Source of the DNA: Streptomyces sp. NBC_01210
GTDB taxonomy: Bacteria > Actinomycetota > Actinomycetes > Streptomycetales > Streptomycetaceae
Direction of reading: 5' to 3'
NCBI RefSeq assembly: GCF_036010325.1
Contig: NZ_CP108549.1
Span: 2,728,001-2,792,000 of the forward strand
DNA length: 64,000 bases
The notes under the pieces were generated by a model that saw only the letters and a list, made by a program, of their open reading frames with translations, ran no database searches and had not been told where the DNA came from. The position numbers and the translations under genes were made by a program. Of the stretch, positions 27,547-35,256 are shown one piece after another (position 1 is the stretch's first letter; every line of letters starts with the position of its first letter).

Positions 27547-28219
27547 CAGGAGCGGGCACGGCCAGGCGTACGCGCCCGCCGATCTCGATCGTGTCGTCCG
27601 GGCCGGGAGCGGTCAGGATCTGCGATCCCCGGCCCTGGGTGATGTTCAGCGCCCGGCCGAGCCGGTCGGTGAGCAGCAGGGCGGCGGCCCCGGTCGCCTC
27701 GTCCTCGTCGATGCCGTCGTCACGGCCGGGGAACGCCCGCGCCCGCACCCGGCCCGCGGCCTCGTCCTCCCACCCCCAGGCGTAGACCCACTCCCCGGGC
27801 GGCGGCACCTCCAGCGCCTCGACCTCGGCAGCCGATCCGTACTGCCGCAGCGTGCGCGGCGGCGCCCACTCGGCGCGCGCGGTGATCCACGTGAACTCCC
27901 CGTCCTGCCGGACCCACACCTCACCGGCGGGCGGATTGACGACCTCGAGGTCCAGCAGCCAGGCGGCACCGACGAGGGGATGCCCGGCAAACGGCAGCCG
28001 GAGGCCTGGGGTGTAGATGTCGACGACACCGCGCTCGGGGTCGTCGACGAAGACGGTCTCACTGAAGCCGAGTTCGGCGGCGAGTGCCTGCCGGGACGCC
28101 TGGTCGGGGTAGCGGCGGGGGTCGCGTACGACACCGAGCGTGTTGCCGTGGCGGCCGTCGGCGCCGCAGAACACATGGAGCACGTCGAGCACGTCGAGTT
28201 CATTCACTCCGGCATTCAA
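27536..28219 (-). CDS. PhzF family isomerase/epimerase-like protein (short)
   Basis: The 227-residue protein shows PhzF features: DVLHVFCGADGRHGNTLGVV, the LGFSETVFV segment with the conserved Glu, YTPGLRLPFAGHPLVGAAW and DEDEATGAAALLL. It is shorter than the roughly 280-residue PhzF at 40834 because parts of the second lobe are compressed. The reaction is unknown. A TTG start at 28219 is chosen because GGGAGG lies 9 nt upstream; a GTG at 28207 is the alternative. Its 3' end overlaps the convergent heme oxygenase gene by 11 bp. Confidence 0.82.
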   Translation of the reverse strand: MNAGVNELDVLDVLHVFCGADGRHGNTLGVVRDPRRYPDQASRQALAAELGFSETVFVDDPERGVVDIYTPGLRLPFAGHPLVGAAWLLDLEVVNPPAGEVWVRQDGEFTWITARAEWAPPRTLRQYGSAAEVEALEVPPPGEWVYAWGWEDEAAGRVRARAFPGRDDGIDEDEATGAAALLLTDRLGRALNITQGRGSQILTAPGPDDTIEIGGRVRLAVPAPAMR

Positions 28220-28410
28220 GCATCAGAGCCTCCCGGACCGCCGCGATTGCCCCGCCGGGCCCGCCGAGTTCCCCCTCGGTTTGCCCACCGTCGAAATCGC
28301 GCCTCTTGGCCATTACTTGACCCTTCCGTGCCGCCACCGTGAGCACCTCGTGACCCCGCCGTGTCTCAACGCGCACATGAGAGCTGAATCACTGGACGGG
28401 TGGGTATCGG

Positions 28411-28449
28411 TCAGGTAAGCCTCGGTTAAGTTAGGTCCGCCTCACCCTG
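28411..28449 (+). promoter_or_regulatory. Tandem iron boxes upstream of efeO
   Basis: Two 19-bp sites, beginning TCAGGTAAGCCT at 28411 and TTAGGTCCGCCT at 28431, each match TWAGGTWAGSCTWACCTWA at about 14 of 19 positions. They are offset by 20 bp, close to two helical turns, and end 61 bp upstream of the efeO start. This is the layout for two DtxR-type dimers. Confidence 0.75.
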
Positions 28450-28510
28450 AGTTCCAAGCCAGTCCCACCCCCCGCACCGTCCCCGTACCCCCTTCCATCG
28501 TGGAGCCCGC

Positions 28511-29653
28511 ATGCGACCCGTCCGTCTCTCCGTCGTCACCGCCGCCGCGACCGTGGCAGCCCTGACCGCCGTCACGGGCTGCGCCGAGAAGAGCGATGCC
28601 AAGGGCGGCGACGGCGCCGTCCAGGTCACCGCGAAGGATGACTCCTGCGAGGTGTCGAAGAAGGAGTTCCCGGCCGGGCATGTCCAGCTCGCCGTCGAGA
28701 ACAAGGGCTCCAAGGTCACCGAGGTCTACGTCCTCTTCCCGGACGGCCGCATCGTCGCCGAGCGCGAGAACATCGGCCCCGGCACCAAGGCGAACATCAC
28801 CGCCGAAGTGAAGGCCGGTGACTACGAGATCGCCTGCAAGCCCGGTATGAAGGGCGACGGCATCCGCCAGAAGGTCACCGCCACCGGCGACGGCAAGGCC
28901 GCCAAGCGCAGCCCGCAGATGGACGCCGCCGTCGCCGCGTACCGCCAGTACGTGCAGCAGCAGGCCGACGAGACGCTGCCCAAGGTGAAGGTCTTCACCG
29001 ACGCGGTCAAGGCCGGCGACATCGAGGCCGCCAAGAAGGCCTACGCCGACTCCCGCATCGGCTGGGAGCGCACCGAGCCGGTGGCCGAGTCCTTCGGCGA
29101 CATCGACCCGAAGGTCGACCTGCGTGAGGACGGCCTGGAGAAGGGCCAGAAGTGGACCGGCTGGCACACGCTGGAGAAGGCGCTGTGGCAGACCAAGAAG
29201 CTCGGCCCCGCGGAGAAGGCCCTCGCCGAGACCCTCACCAAGGACCTGGCCGACTGGCAGAAGAGGGTCGGCAAGGCGGACATCACCCCCACCTCCATGG
29301 CCAACGGCGCCAAGGAGCTGCTGGACGAGGTCGCCACCGGCAAGGTCACCGGTGAGGAGGAGCGCTACAGCCACACCGACCTGGTCGACTTCAAGGCCAA
29401 CGTCGAAGGTGCCCAGAAGTCCTTCGAGCTGCTGAAGCCGGTCGCCACCAAGAACGACCCGAAGCTCGTCGCCGAGCTGGACAAGCAGTTCGCGACGCTG
29501 AACGCGCTGCTCGACAAGTACCGCAAGGACACCACCTCGTACGAGTTCACCTCCTACGACAAGGTCGGCAAGGACCAGCGCAAGGAGCTCAGCGACGGCG
29601 TCAACGCGCTCGCCGAGCCGCTGTCCAAGCTCGGCGCCGCGGTTGCGAAGTAA
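28511..29653 (+). CDS. efeO: EfeO/EfeM iron-uptake lipoprotein (cupredoxin + M75 domains)
   Basis: The 380-residue lipoprotein starts with a signal ending in TAVTGC. A short cupredoxin-like domain (about residues 35-125) precedes a four-helix M75 imelysin-type domain with the metal motif HTLEK (HxxE). EfeO binds iron extracytoplasmically and feeds the EfeU permease together with EfeB. The gene leads a three-gene operon (13 bp to efeB, 15 bp from efeB to efeU) and is preceded by tandem iron boxes. Confidence 0.95.
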   Translation: MRPVRLSVVTAAATVAALTAVTGCAEKSDAKGGDGAVQVTAKDDSCEVSKKEFPAGHVQLAVENKGSKVTEVYVLFPDGRIVAERENIGPGTKANITAEVKAGDYEIACKPGMKGDGIRQKVTATGDGKAAKRSPQMDAAVAAYRQYVQQQADETLPKVKVFTDAVKAGDIEAAKKAYADSRIGWERTEPVAESFGDIDPKVDLREDGLEKGQKWTGWHTLEKALWQTKKLGPAEKALAETLTKDLADWQKRVGKADITPTSMANGAKELLDEVATGKVTGEEERYSHTDLVDFKANVEGAQKSFELLKPVATKNDPKLVAELDKQFATLNALLDKYRKDTTSYEFTSYDKVGKDQRKELSDGVNALAEPLSKLGAAVAK

Positions 29654-29666
29654 CGGGGGGATCGGC

Positions 29667-30962
29667 ATGTCTGAGAAGAACAACGAGACCGACGAGACCA
29701 CGGAGACCACGGAGACCACGGAGACCGGCGGCCAGTCCCAGGCCCCGTCCCGTCGTTCGGTGCTCGGCTGGGGCGGTGCGGGCCTCGCGCTCGGCGCCGC
29801 CGCGGCCAGCGGCGCCGTTGCCCTGAGCGGCGGGGACACGACCGAGCCCGCCGCCTCGGCCGGCGCGGCCGTGCCCTTCCACGGTGCGCACCAGGCTGGC
29901 ATCGCCAGCGCGGTGCAGGACCGGCTGCACTTCGCGGCCTTCGACGTGAAGACGAAGGACCGCGCCGAGCTGGTCCAGCTGCTCAAGGACTGGACGCGGG
30001 CCGCGGAGCGGATGACGGCCGGGCAGGCAGTCGGCGAAGGCGCGTTCGGCGGTCTCGCCGAGTCGCCGCCGGACGACACCGGCGAGGCGCTCGGCCTCAA
30101 GCCGTCCCGGCTCACGCTCACCATCGGCTTCGGCCCCTCCCTGTTCGCCAAGGGCCGCTTCGGCCTTGAGGGCAAGCGCCCGGCGGCCCTGGTGGAGCTG
30201 CCGACGTTCCCCGGCGACAACCTCGACCCGGCGCGCAGCGACGGCGATCTGTGTGTGCAGGCCTGTGCGGACGACCCGCAGGTCGCGGTGCACGCGATCC
30301 GCAACCTCGCCCGCATCGGCTTCGGCAAGGTCGCGGTCCGCTGGTCGCAGCTGGGCTTCGGCAAGACCTCGTCGACGACGCCCGACGCGCAGACCCCGCG
30401 CAACATGATGGGCTTCAAGGACGGCACCCGGAACATCGCCGGTACGGACGCGGCCGCACTCGACCAGCATGTCTGGGTCGCCGAGAAGGAGGGCTCGGGC
30501 TGGCTGACCGGCGGCTCGTATCTCGTCGCGCGCCGGATCCGGATGAACATCGAGACCTGGGACCGCACTCCGCTCAGCGAGCAGGAGGACATCTTCGGCC
30601 GCGACAAGGGCGAGGGCGCGCCGGTCGGCAAGGCCAAGGAGCGCGACGAGCCGTTCCTGAAGGCGATGCTGCCGACCGCGCATGTACGGCTCGCGCACCC
30701 GGACACCAACGGCGGTGCGAGGATCCTGCGCCGCGGCTACTCCTTCACCGACGGCACGGACGGTCTGGGCCGGCTGGACGCGGGGCTGTTCTTCCTCGCG
30801 TACCAGCGCGACGTGCACAAGGGCTTCATTCCGGTTCAGCGCTCGCTGGCGGCCAGCGACGACCTCAACGAGTACATCCAGCACGTGGGTTCGGCGCTGT
30901 TCGCCGTCCCGCCGGGCGTCCGGGACAAGGACGACTGGTGGGGCCGGGCGCTGTTCTCCTGA
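29667..30962 (+). CDS. efeB: EfeB, Tat-exported Dyp-type heme peroxidase / deferrochelatase
   Basis: The 431-residue protein has an unusually Thr/Glu-rich leader (ETDETTETTETTETGG) and then a twin-arginine signal SRRSVLGWGGAGLALG. The DyP motif GFKDGTRN carries the catalytic Asp, and the proximal heme His lies in AHVRLAHPDTN. EfeB oxidises Fe(II) or releases iron from heme for import. The ATG at 29667 follows GGGGGG with good spacing and lies 13 bp after the efeO stop codon. Confidence 0.95.
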   Translation: MSEKNNETDETTETTETTETGGQSQAPSRRSVLGWGGAGLALGAAAASGAVALSGGDTTEPAASAGAAVPFHGAHQAGIASAVQDRLHFAAFDVKTKDRAELVQLLKDWTRAAERMTAGQAVGEGAFGGLAESPPDDTGEALGLKPSRLTLTIGFGPSLFAKGRFGLEGKRPAALVELPTFPGDNLDPARSDGDLCVQACADDPQVAVHAIRNLARIGFGKVAVRWSQLGFGKTSSTTPDAQTPRNMMGFKDGTRNIAGTDAAALDQHVWVAEKEGSGWLTGGSYLVARRIRMNIETWDRTPLSEQEDIFGRDKGEGAPVGKAKERDEPFLKAMLPTAHVRLAHPDTNGGARILRRGYSFTDGTDGLGRLDAGLFFLAYQRDVHKGFIPVQRSLAASDDLNEYIQHVGSALFAVPPGVRDKDDWWGRALFS

Positions 30963-30977
30963 CCGAAGGGACCCGAC

Positions 30978-31937
30978 GTGTTCGGTAACTATCTGATCGG
31001 CCTGCGCGAGGGCCTCGAGGCCAGCCTGGTCGTCTGCATCCTGATCGCGTATCTGGTCAAGACCGGGCGACGCGAGGCGCTGCGTCCGGTCTGGATCGGC
31101 ATCGGGGTCGCGGTCGCGCTCTCCCTCGGCTTCGGTTTCGCACTCGAATTCGGCTCGCAGGAGCTGACGTTCGAGGCGCAGGAGCTGCTCGGGGGCTCGC
31201 TGTCGATCCTCGCGGTCGGTCTGGTGACCTGGATGGTCTTCTGGATGCGGCGCACCGCGCGGCATCTGAAGTCCGAGCTGCACGGCAAGCTGGACGCCGC
31301 GCTGCAGATGGGCACGGGCGCGCTGGTCGCCACCGCGTTCCTGGCGGTGGGTCGCGAGGGTCTGGAGACGGCGCTGTTCGTGTGGGCCTCGGTACGGGCC
31401 AGCAGCGACGGCTCGTCCGGGCCGCTGATCGGTGTGCTGCTCGGTATCGCCACCGCGATGGTGCTGGGCTGGCTGTTCTACCGGGGCGCGCTGCGGATCA
31501 ACCTGGCGAAGTTCTTCAAGTGGACCGGCCTCATGCTGGTGATCGTGGCGGCGGGCGTCCTTGCGTACGGCGTTCATGACCTGCAGGAGGCGCGCTTCCT
31601 CGGCGGTCTGGCGAACAAGGCCTTCGACATCAGCGCGACGATCCCGCCGGACAGCTGGTACGGCACGCTGCTGAAGGGTGTCTTCAACTTCCAGCCCGAC
31701 CCGACTGTCATCCAGGTCACGGTGTGGGCGCTGTATTTGATCCCGACGCTCGGGCTGTTCCTCGCCCCGGTAGGGTTCGGACGGTCAGTGGGGGTCAAAG
31801 AGCAGAAGGCAACCGATGAGAAGGCTGGATCGGGCGGCGGCGAGGCTCGCGGCGATGACGGTGCTGTCCCTGACGGCGAGCGGGTGCGTGACGGTGCACG
31901 GCGAACGGGAAGTCGTTCCGTCGGCGACAAAATCTGA
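30978..31937 (+). CDS. efeU: EfeU/FTR1 family iron permease
   Basis: The 319-residue permease has seven predicted helices with the two iron-conducting motifs REGLE at residues 10-14 and 126-130. It imports iron delivered by EfeO and EfeB. The GTG at 30978 follows GAAGGG, 15 bp after efeB. Beyond the last helix (about residue 275) the frame continues for some 40 Gly/Arg/Asp-rich residues that overlap the next gene by 122 bp. That tail could be real, or it could be a frame change that removed an earlier stop. Confidence 0.93.
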   Translation: MFGNYLIGLREGLEASLVVCILIAYLVKTGRREALRPVWIGIGVAVALSLGFGFALEFGSQELTFEAQELLGGSLSILAVGLVTWMVFWMRRTARHLKSELHGKLDAALQMGTGALVATAFLAVGREGLETALFVWASVRASSDGSSGPLIGVLLGIATAMVLGWLFYRGALRINLAKFFKWTGLMLVIVAAGVLAYGVHDLQEARFLGGLANKAFDISATIPPDSWYGTLLKGVFNFQPDPTVIQVTVWALYLIPTLGLFLAPVGFGRSVGVKEQKATDEKAGSGGGEARGDDGAVPDGERVRDGARRTGSRSVGDKI

Positions 31938-32808
31938 GGCCACACGGGCGCTCAAGGATTTCGCCGAGGCGTACAACGCGGCCGACAAAGCCTACGACCC
32001 GGCCCTCGACGCGGGCCGGGTCACCGGTGCGCTCGGTGCGATCAACCAGGCCGGGCTGAAGGCGCGCAGCGTCAACTACCCGGACGGCAATCCGCAGCAC
32101 GTACCGCTGGAGCTGACGGACGCGAAGTACACCATCCCGAAAAAGGCCGGCTGGCCGCGCTGGTTCGTCGCCGATGTCGACTCCAACCGCGACCGGGACA
32201 ACGGCAATCAGGACAACCGCTGGGTGCTGGTCTTCGTACGCAGCGACGCGGACCAGGTGTGGCAGGCGGCGTATCTGACGATCCTCTCCCCCAGCAGGAT
32301 TCCGGCGTTCAAGACCGACAAGGACGGCTGGGCCGAGCCCGTCGCCCCGGACAGCGCGGCGCTGGCCGTCGCTCCCCGCAATCTGAGCGAGGAGTACGCC
32401 TCGTACATGCAGAACGGCAAGCCGGAGCACTTCAAGGACGGGCCGCACACCTCGGGCTGGCGCGATTCCCGCAAGAAGGACGCGAATCTGCCGGGGATGT
32501 CCACGCAGTACATCGACCAGTCTCTGGACAGCGACGACTTCGCGCCGCTCGGGCTCACCACCGAGGACGGCGGCGCGCTGGTCTTCTTCTCGGTGCGCAA
32601 CTACGAGCGGCAGACGGCCGCGAAGGGGCTGCGGCTGAAGGTCCACCCGGATGTCAAGGCGCTGCTGACGGGTGACGTGAAGTCCACGGTCACCAAGGAG
32701 CGGGTCTCCAGCCAGGCGGTGGTGGTGCCGCCGGGCGGCGGCGCGAACGCCGGGAAGGTCGATGTGCTGGGCCGGTTGACGGGACTGACGGCGGCCAAGG
32801 GCTCGTAG
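31816..32808 (+). CDS. Putative secreted lipoprotein of unknown function, last gene of the efe operon
   Basis: The 330-residue protein begins with a signal peptide and lipobox-like TASGC at residues 20-24. The mature domain has no recognised family; it has several aromatic and charged conserved-looking blocks (WPRWFVADVDSN, RWVLVFVRSDADQVWQAAYLT). AGAAGG lies 8 nt before the ATG, so translation from within the efeU 3' end is likely. The position suggests co-transcription with the iron uptake genes, but the function is unknown. Confidence 0.78.
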   Translation: MRRLDRAAARLAAMTVLSLTASGCVTVHGEREVVPSATKSEATRALKDFAEAYNAADKAYDPALDAGRVTGALGAINQAGLKARSVNYPDGNPQHVPLELTDAKYTIPKKAGWPRWFVADVDSNRDRDNGNQDNRWVLVFVRSDADQVWQAAYLTILSPSRIPAFKTDKDGWAEPVAPDSAALAVAPRNLSEEYASYMQNGKPEHFKDGPHTSGWRDSRKKDANLPGMSTQYIDQSLDSDDFAPLGLTTEDGGALVFFSVRNYERQTAAKGLRLKVHPDVKALLTGDVKSTVTKERVSSQAVVVPPGGGANAGKVDVLGRLTGLTAAKGS

Positions 32809-32863
32809 CGGCACGTGAGTTGACCGTAGCCGGGGAGGCTCCGCGTACGACCTTCGGGCGAGT

Positions 32864-32933
32864 CCTCAAGCGCCGAACGGGCTCAAATGTTCTGCCCGTC
32901 CGGCGGAAACTCAAGCCTGGCCGGTGTTTGAGG
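32864..32933. terminator. CCTCAAGCGCCG-family compound hairpin
   Basis: The outer arms CCTCAAGCGCCG (32864-32875) and CGGTGTTTGAGG (32922-32933) pair with two G-U pairs. An inner stem ACGGGC/GCCCGT (32877-32882, 32894-32899) sits within. It lies between the convergent lipoprotein and primase-like genes and is related to the elements at 25340 and 63665. Confidence 0.7.
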
Positions 32934-32972
32934 CGCCGGGTCCGGGGCGGTGCCCGATTCGGGAAGGAAGGT

Positions 32973-33725
32973 CTAGCGGCTCTGCGGCCACGCCACCTCG
33001 TGGCGGTCCACGCCCTCGACCCCGCCCGCCCACTTCGCGCACGCATCCGTCAGCGTCTCCAGCAGCGTCAGCGGATCCGGCAGCGGATGCTCCAGCCCAC
33101 GCAGCCAGCGCACCTCAAGATCGCCGGGGAGCCGCGCCGGCGGTACGAGGACGTAGCTGCCGCGGCAGTGCCAGCGCAGCCCGGGGTGCTCGTCCATCGT
33201 CTCGGGGTGGCAGTCCAGTTCGCAGGGCCACCACTCGTCCTCGTCCTCGGGAGTGCCGCGAGTGGCGGTGAAGAACAGCATCCGGTCTTCGCCGGACTCC
33301 GCCACCGGGCCGACCTCGATGTTCAGCTCGAGCAGCCGCGCGAGGGCGCTGCGGCCGGCTTCCATCGGGACGTCGAGGACGTCGTGGACCATGCCGGTCG
33401 CGGTGATGAAGTTGGCCTGCGGCTGGCCGAGGGCCCAGCGCCCGATCTGGCCGGGGTCGGTCGTGGACTGCGTCTGCCAGGCGAAGGAGACCGGGTGCCT
33501 GCCCGGGGTGGGGCAGCCGATTCGCTCGCAGGAACATCGGTAGGCGAGGGGATACGCGGCGGGTGCGAGTGGCAGTCCCGCGGCAGCGGCGGCCAGCAGC
33601 AGGGTCTCGCGGCGGGAGTCCTCGGCGTCGGTGTTCTTCGGGCGCCGGCGCAGCCACTGGGGCAGCCTGCTCTCCCGGGAGAGCCTGTTCTCCGTGCCGC
33701 GGTAGCGGCCGATACCGTCGCCCAT
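32973..33725 (-). CDS. Bifunctional DNA primase/polymerase (Prim-Pol) domain protein
   Basis: The 250-residue protein has the N-terminal Prim-Pol type opening found in many Streptomyces chromosomes: LAAAAAGLPLAPAAYPLAYRCSCERIGCPTPGRHP with its Cys/His cluster, followed by ITATGMVHDVLDVP and RGSYVLVPPAR. No helicase domain is attached, so it is not a plasmid replication protein by itself. Whether the active-site acids are intact cannot be judged by eye. It is transcribed alone. Confidence 0.8.
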   Translation of the reverse strand: MGDGIGRYRGTENRLSRESRLPQWLRRRPKNTDAEDSRRETLLLAAAAAGLPLAPAAYPLAYRCSCERIGCPTPGRHPVSFAWQTQSTTDPGQIGRWALGQPQANFITATGMVHDVLDVPMEAGRSALARLLELNIEVGPVAESGEDRMLFFTATRGTPEDEDEWWPCELDCHPETMDEHPGLRWHCRGSYVLVPPARLPGDLEVRWLRGLEHPLPDPLTLLETLTDACAKWAGGVEGVDRHEVAWPQSR

Positions 33726-33895
33726 CTATCCCCTCACACCTCACGCTCGCCCTTGGCGGACTCTGCCATGGTCCCACCATCCTGCTCCTCGGGTGGACAC
33801 AGTCCCCAACCGGGGTAGCGGTCGGTACCTTCCCGTGTACGCCCCGGGCTGAATGGCCGCAGGGGGACGGGGGCCTTGGAGGCGATCGACGGAAG

Positions 33896-34060
33896 ATCGT
33901 CTGCTTGGACGATGCACCACCCGATCGGTTCACAGCGCGCGGGCTTCGGCTCTTCGAGCCGCTGCGGGAGCGGGGGTTCGAGCCGATCGGCATGGACCTC
34001 GGTGCGCTGCTCAAGGGCGGCGGCAGCGTGAAGTGCTGCACTCAGGAGCTACGCGTCTGA
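33896..34060 (+). pseudogene. C-terminal remnant of an amidinotransferase/arginine-deiminase-type gene
   Basis: The last 54 codons of this frame end in GFEPIGMDLGALLKGGGSVKCCTQELR, which I recognise as the extreme C-terminus of Streptomyces amidinotransferases; the GGSVKCC segment bears the catalytic Cys. Nothing upstream in any frame continues the roughly 220 missing N-terminal residues, so this is a decayed or truncated remnant. It overlaps the 3' end of the Rsm22 gene by 12 bp. Confidence 0.7.
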
Positions 34061-35083
34061 CGCGTCGTGGGTGCTGTGGGGCGGCGGCCACTCGTCGCCC
34101 CATGCCACATCGCGCGCCGCGCGGTACAGCGCGCCATGGCGCTTGGTGACCGTCTCACGGCGCAGCTCCTCCGCCTCGGTGCACAGCTCGAGCAGGACCA
34201 GACCCTTGCGGATCTGGGGCTTGCGGGTGACTCGTGCGGGCGCCGGCGCGGCCGGGAAGCGCACCGCCGCGACATAGCTGAACTTCTCGTCCTCGTACGG
34301 CAGTGAGCCGCCCTTCACCTGGCGGTGCAGCGAGGAGCGACTCACCCGCGCGGCGAAATGGCACCAGTCCGAGCCACCCGCCTCATTGAGCGCGGTGATC
34401 GGGCAGGCGGCGCTGTGCGGGCAGGGCGCGGCGACCCTGAGGCCGGCCTCGATCAGGCGGTCGCGGGCCTCGATGATCCGGGCGTAGCCGTCCGGCGTGC
34501 CCGGCTCGACGATCACGACGGCCTGGGCCGCGCGGGCGGCCTCGGTGACGACAGCAGCCCGGTCCTTGGCGGTGAGCTCCTTGAGCACGTAGGAGACCGT
34601 GACGAGATCAGTGCTCTCGATACGGAGCGTCGCGCTGATCCGCGAGCGCTGCCACTCGGCGGCACGCAGGGCGGGCACTCCGGATGCGACGGCCAGTTCG
34701 CGGCCCAGCTCGAGCGCGGGCTCGGCCCAGTCGAGCACGGTGGTGCGCGGGCCGTCCTCCTCCCAGGCCTCGGCGACGGCCCAGCTCGCCGCTCCCGTCC
34801 CGCCGCCGATATCGGTGTGCGTCGACGGGGACCACTCGGGTGCCGCGGCGCGCAGGGCTGCGAGCGCGGACCGTACGGCCTCGAAGGTCGCGGGCATCCG
34901 GTACGCGGCGTATGCGGCGACATCGGAACGGTCACGGAGCACGGGAGCGTCGGTCGGGGTGGTCCCCCGGTAGTTGACGATCAGCCGCTCGACGGCCTGC
35001 GCCGCCTGCGTGGGCGGCAGCCCGTCCAGCAGCCCGGCGAGGGCGCTGCGCAGGGCTTCCGCGGTGGGGAGGGTGGCGTTCAC
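34049..35083 (-). CDS. Rsm22 family methyltransferase-like protein (small ribosomal subunit)
   Basis: The 344-residue protein has an AdoMet-binding motif TDIGGGTGAASWA near residue 92, a central SYVLKEL segment, and a C-terminal Cys cluster (PCPHSAACPI...WCHFAARV) that in Rsm22/METTL17 relatives binds an Fe-S cluster or zinc. These proteins act on small ribosomal subunit assembly. The start ATG at 35083 begins MNATLPTAEALR. It is transcribed alone. Confidence 0.92.
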   Translation of the reverse strand: MNATLPTAEALRSALAGLLDGLPPTQAAQAVERLIVNYRGTTPTDAPVLRDRSDVAAYAAYRMPATFEAVRSALAALRAAAPEWSPSTHTDIGGGTGAASWAVAEAWEEDGPRTTVLDWAEPALELGRELAVASGVPALRAAEWQRSRISATLRIESTDLVTVSYVLKELTAKDRAAVVTEAARAAQAVVIVEPGTPDGYARIIEARDRLIEAGLRVAAPCPHSAACPITALNEAGGSDWCHFAARVSRSSLHRQVKGGSLPYEDEKFSYVAAVRFPAAPAPARVTRKPQIRKGLVLLELCTEAEELRRETVTKRHGALYRAARDVAWGDEWPPPHSTHDASDA

Positions 35084-35256
35084 CGACAGATTCTAGGCAT
35101 GTCGGCCGTGTCGGCGGCCCTTCCCGCTGTCGTCCCCGGCGGTACGGAACGGGGACGGAACGGCGACAGTATCGAACTGCTGGCAGCGCAACGGCAGTTG
35201 CTACGCTGACGGCCGTCGCCGCACACGCTACGTGCCGCACCGCTCACGGGGGGACC

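Noticed and set aside
28442..30709. A 755-codon open frame on the minus strand
   Set aside because: It is antisense to efeO and efeB, whose motifs are complete; its own sequence shows no domain.
32973..33725. Prim-Pol protein considered as a plasmid or phage replication gene
   Set aside because: It lacks a helicase domain and has no replication origin, partition or integrase genes nearby; similar lone genes are chromosomal in Streptomyces.
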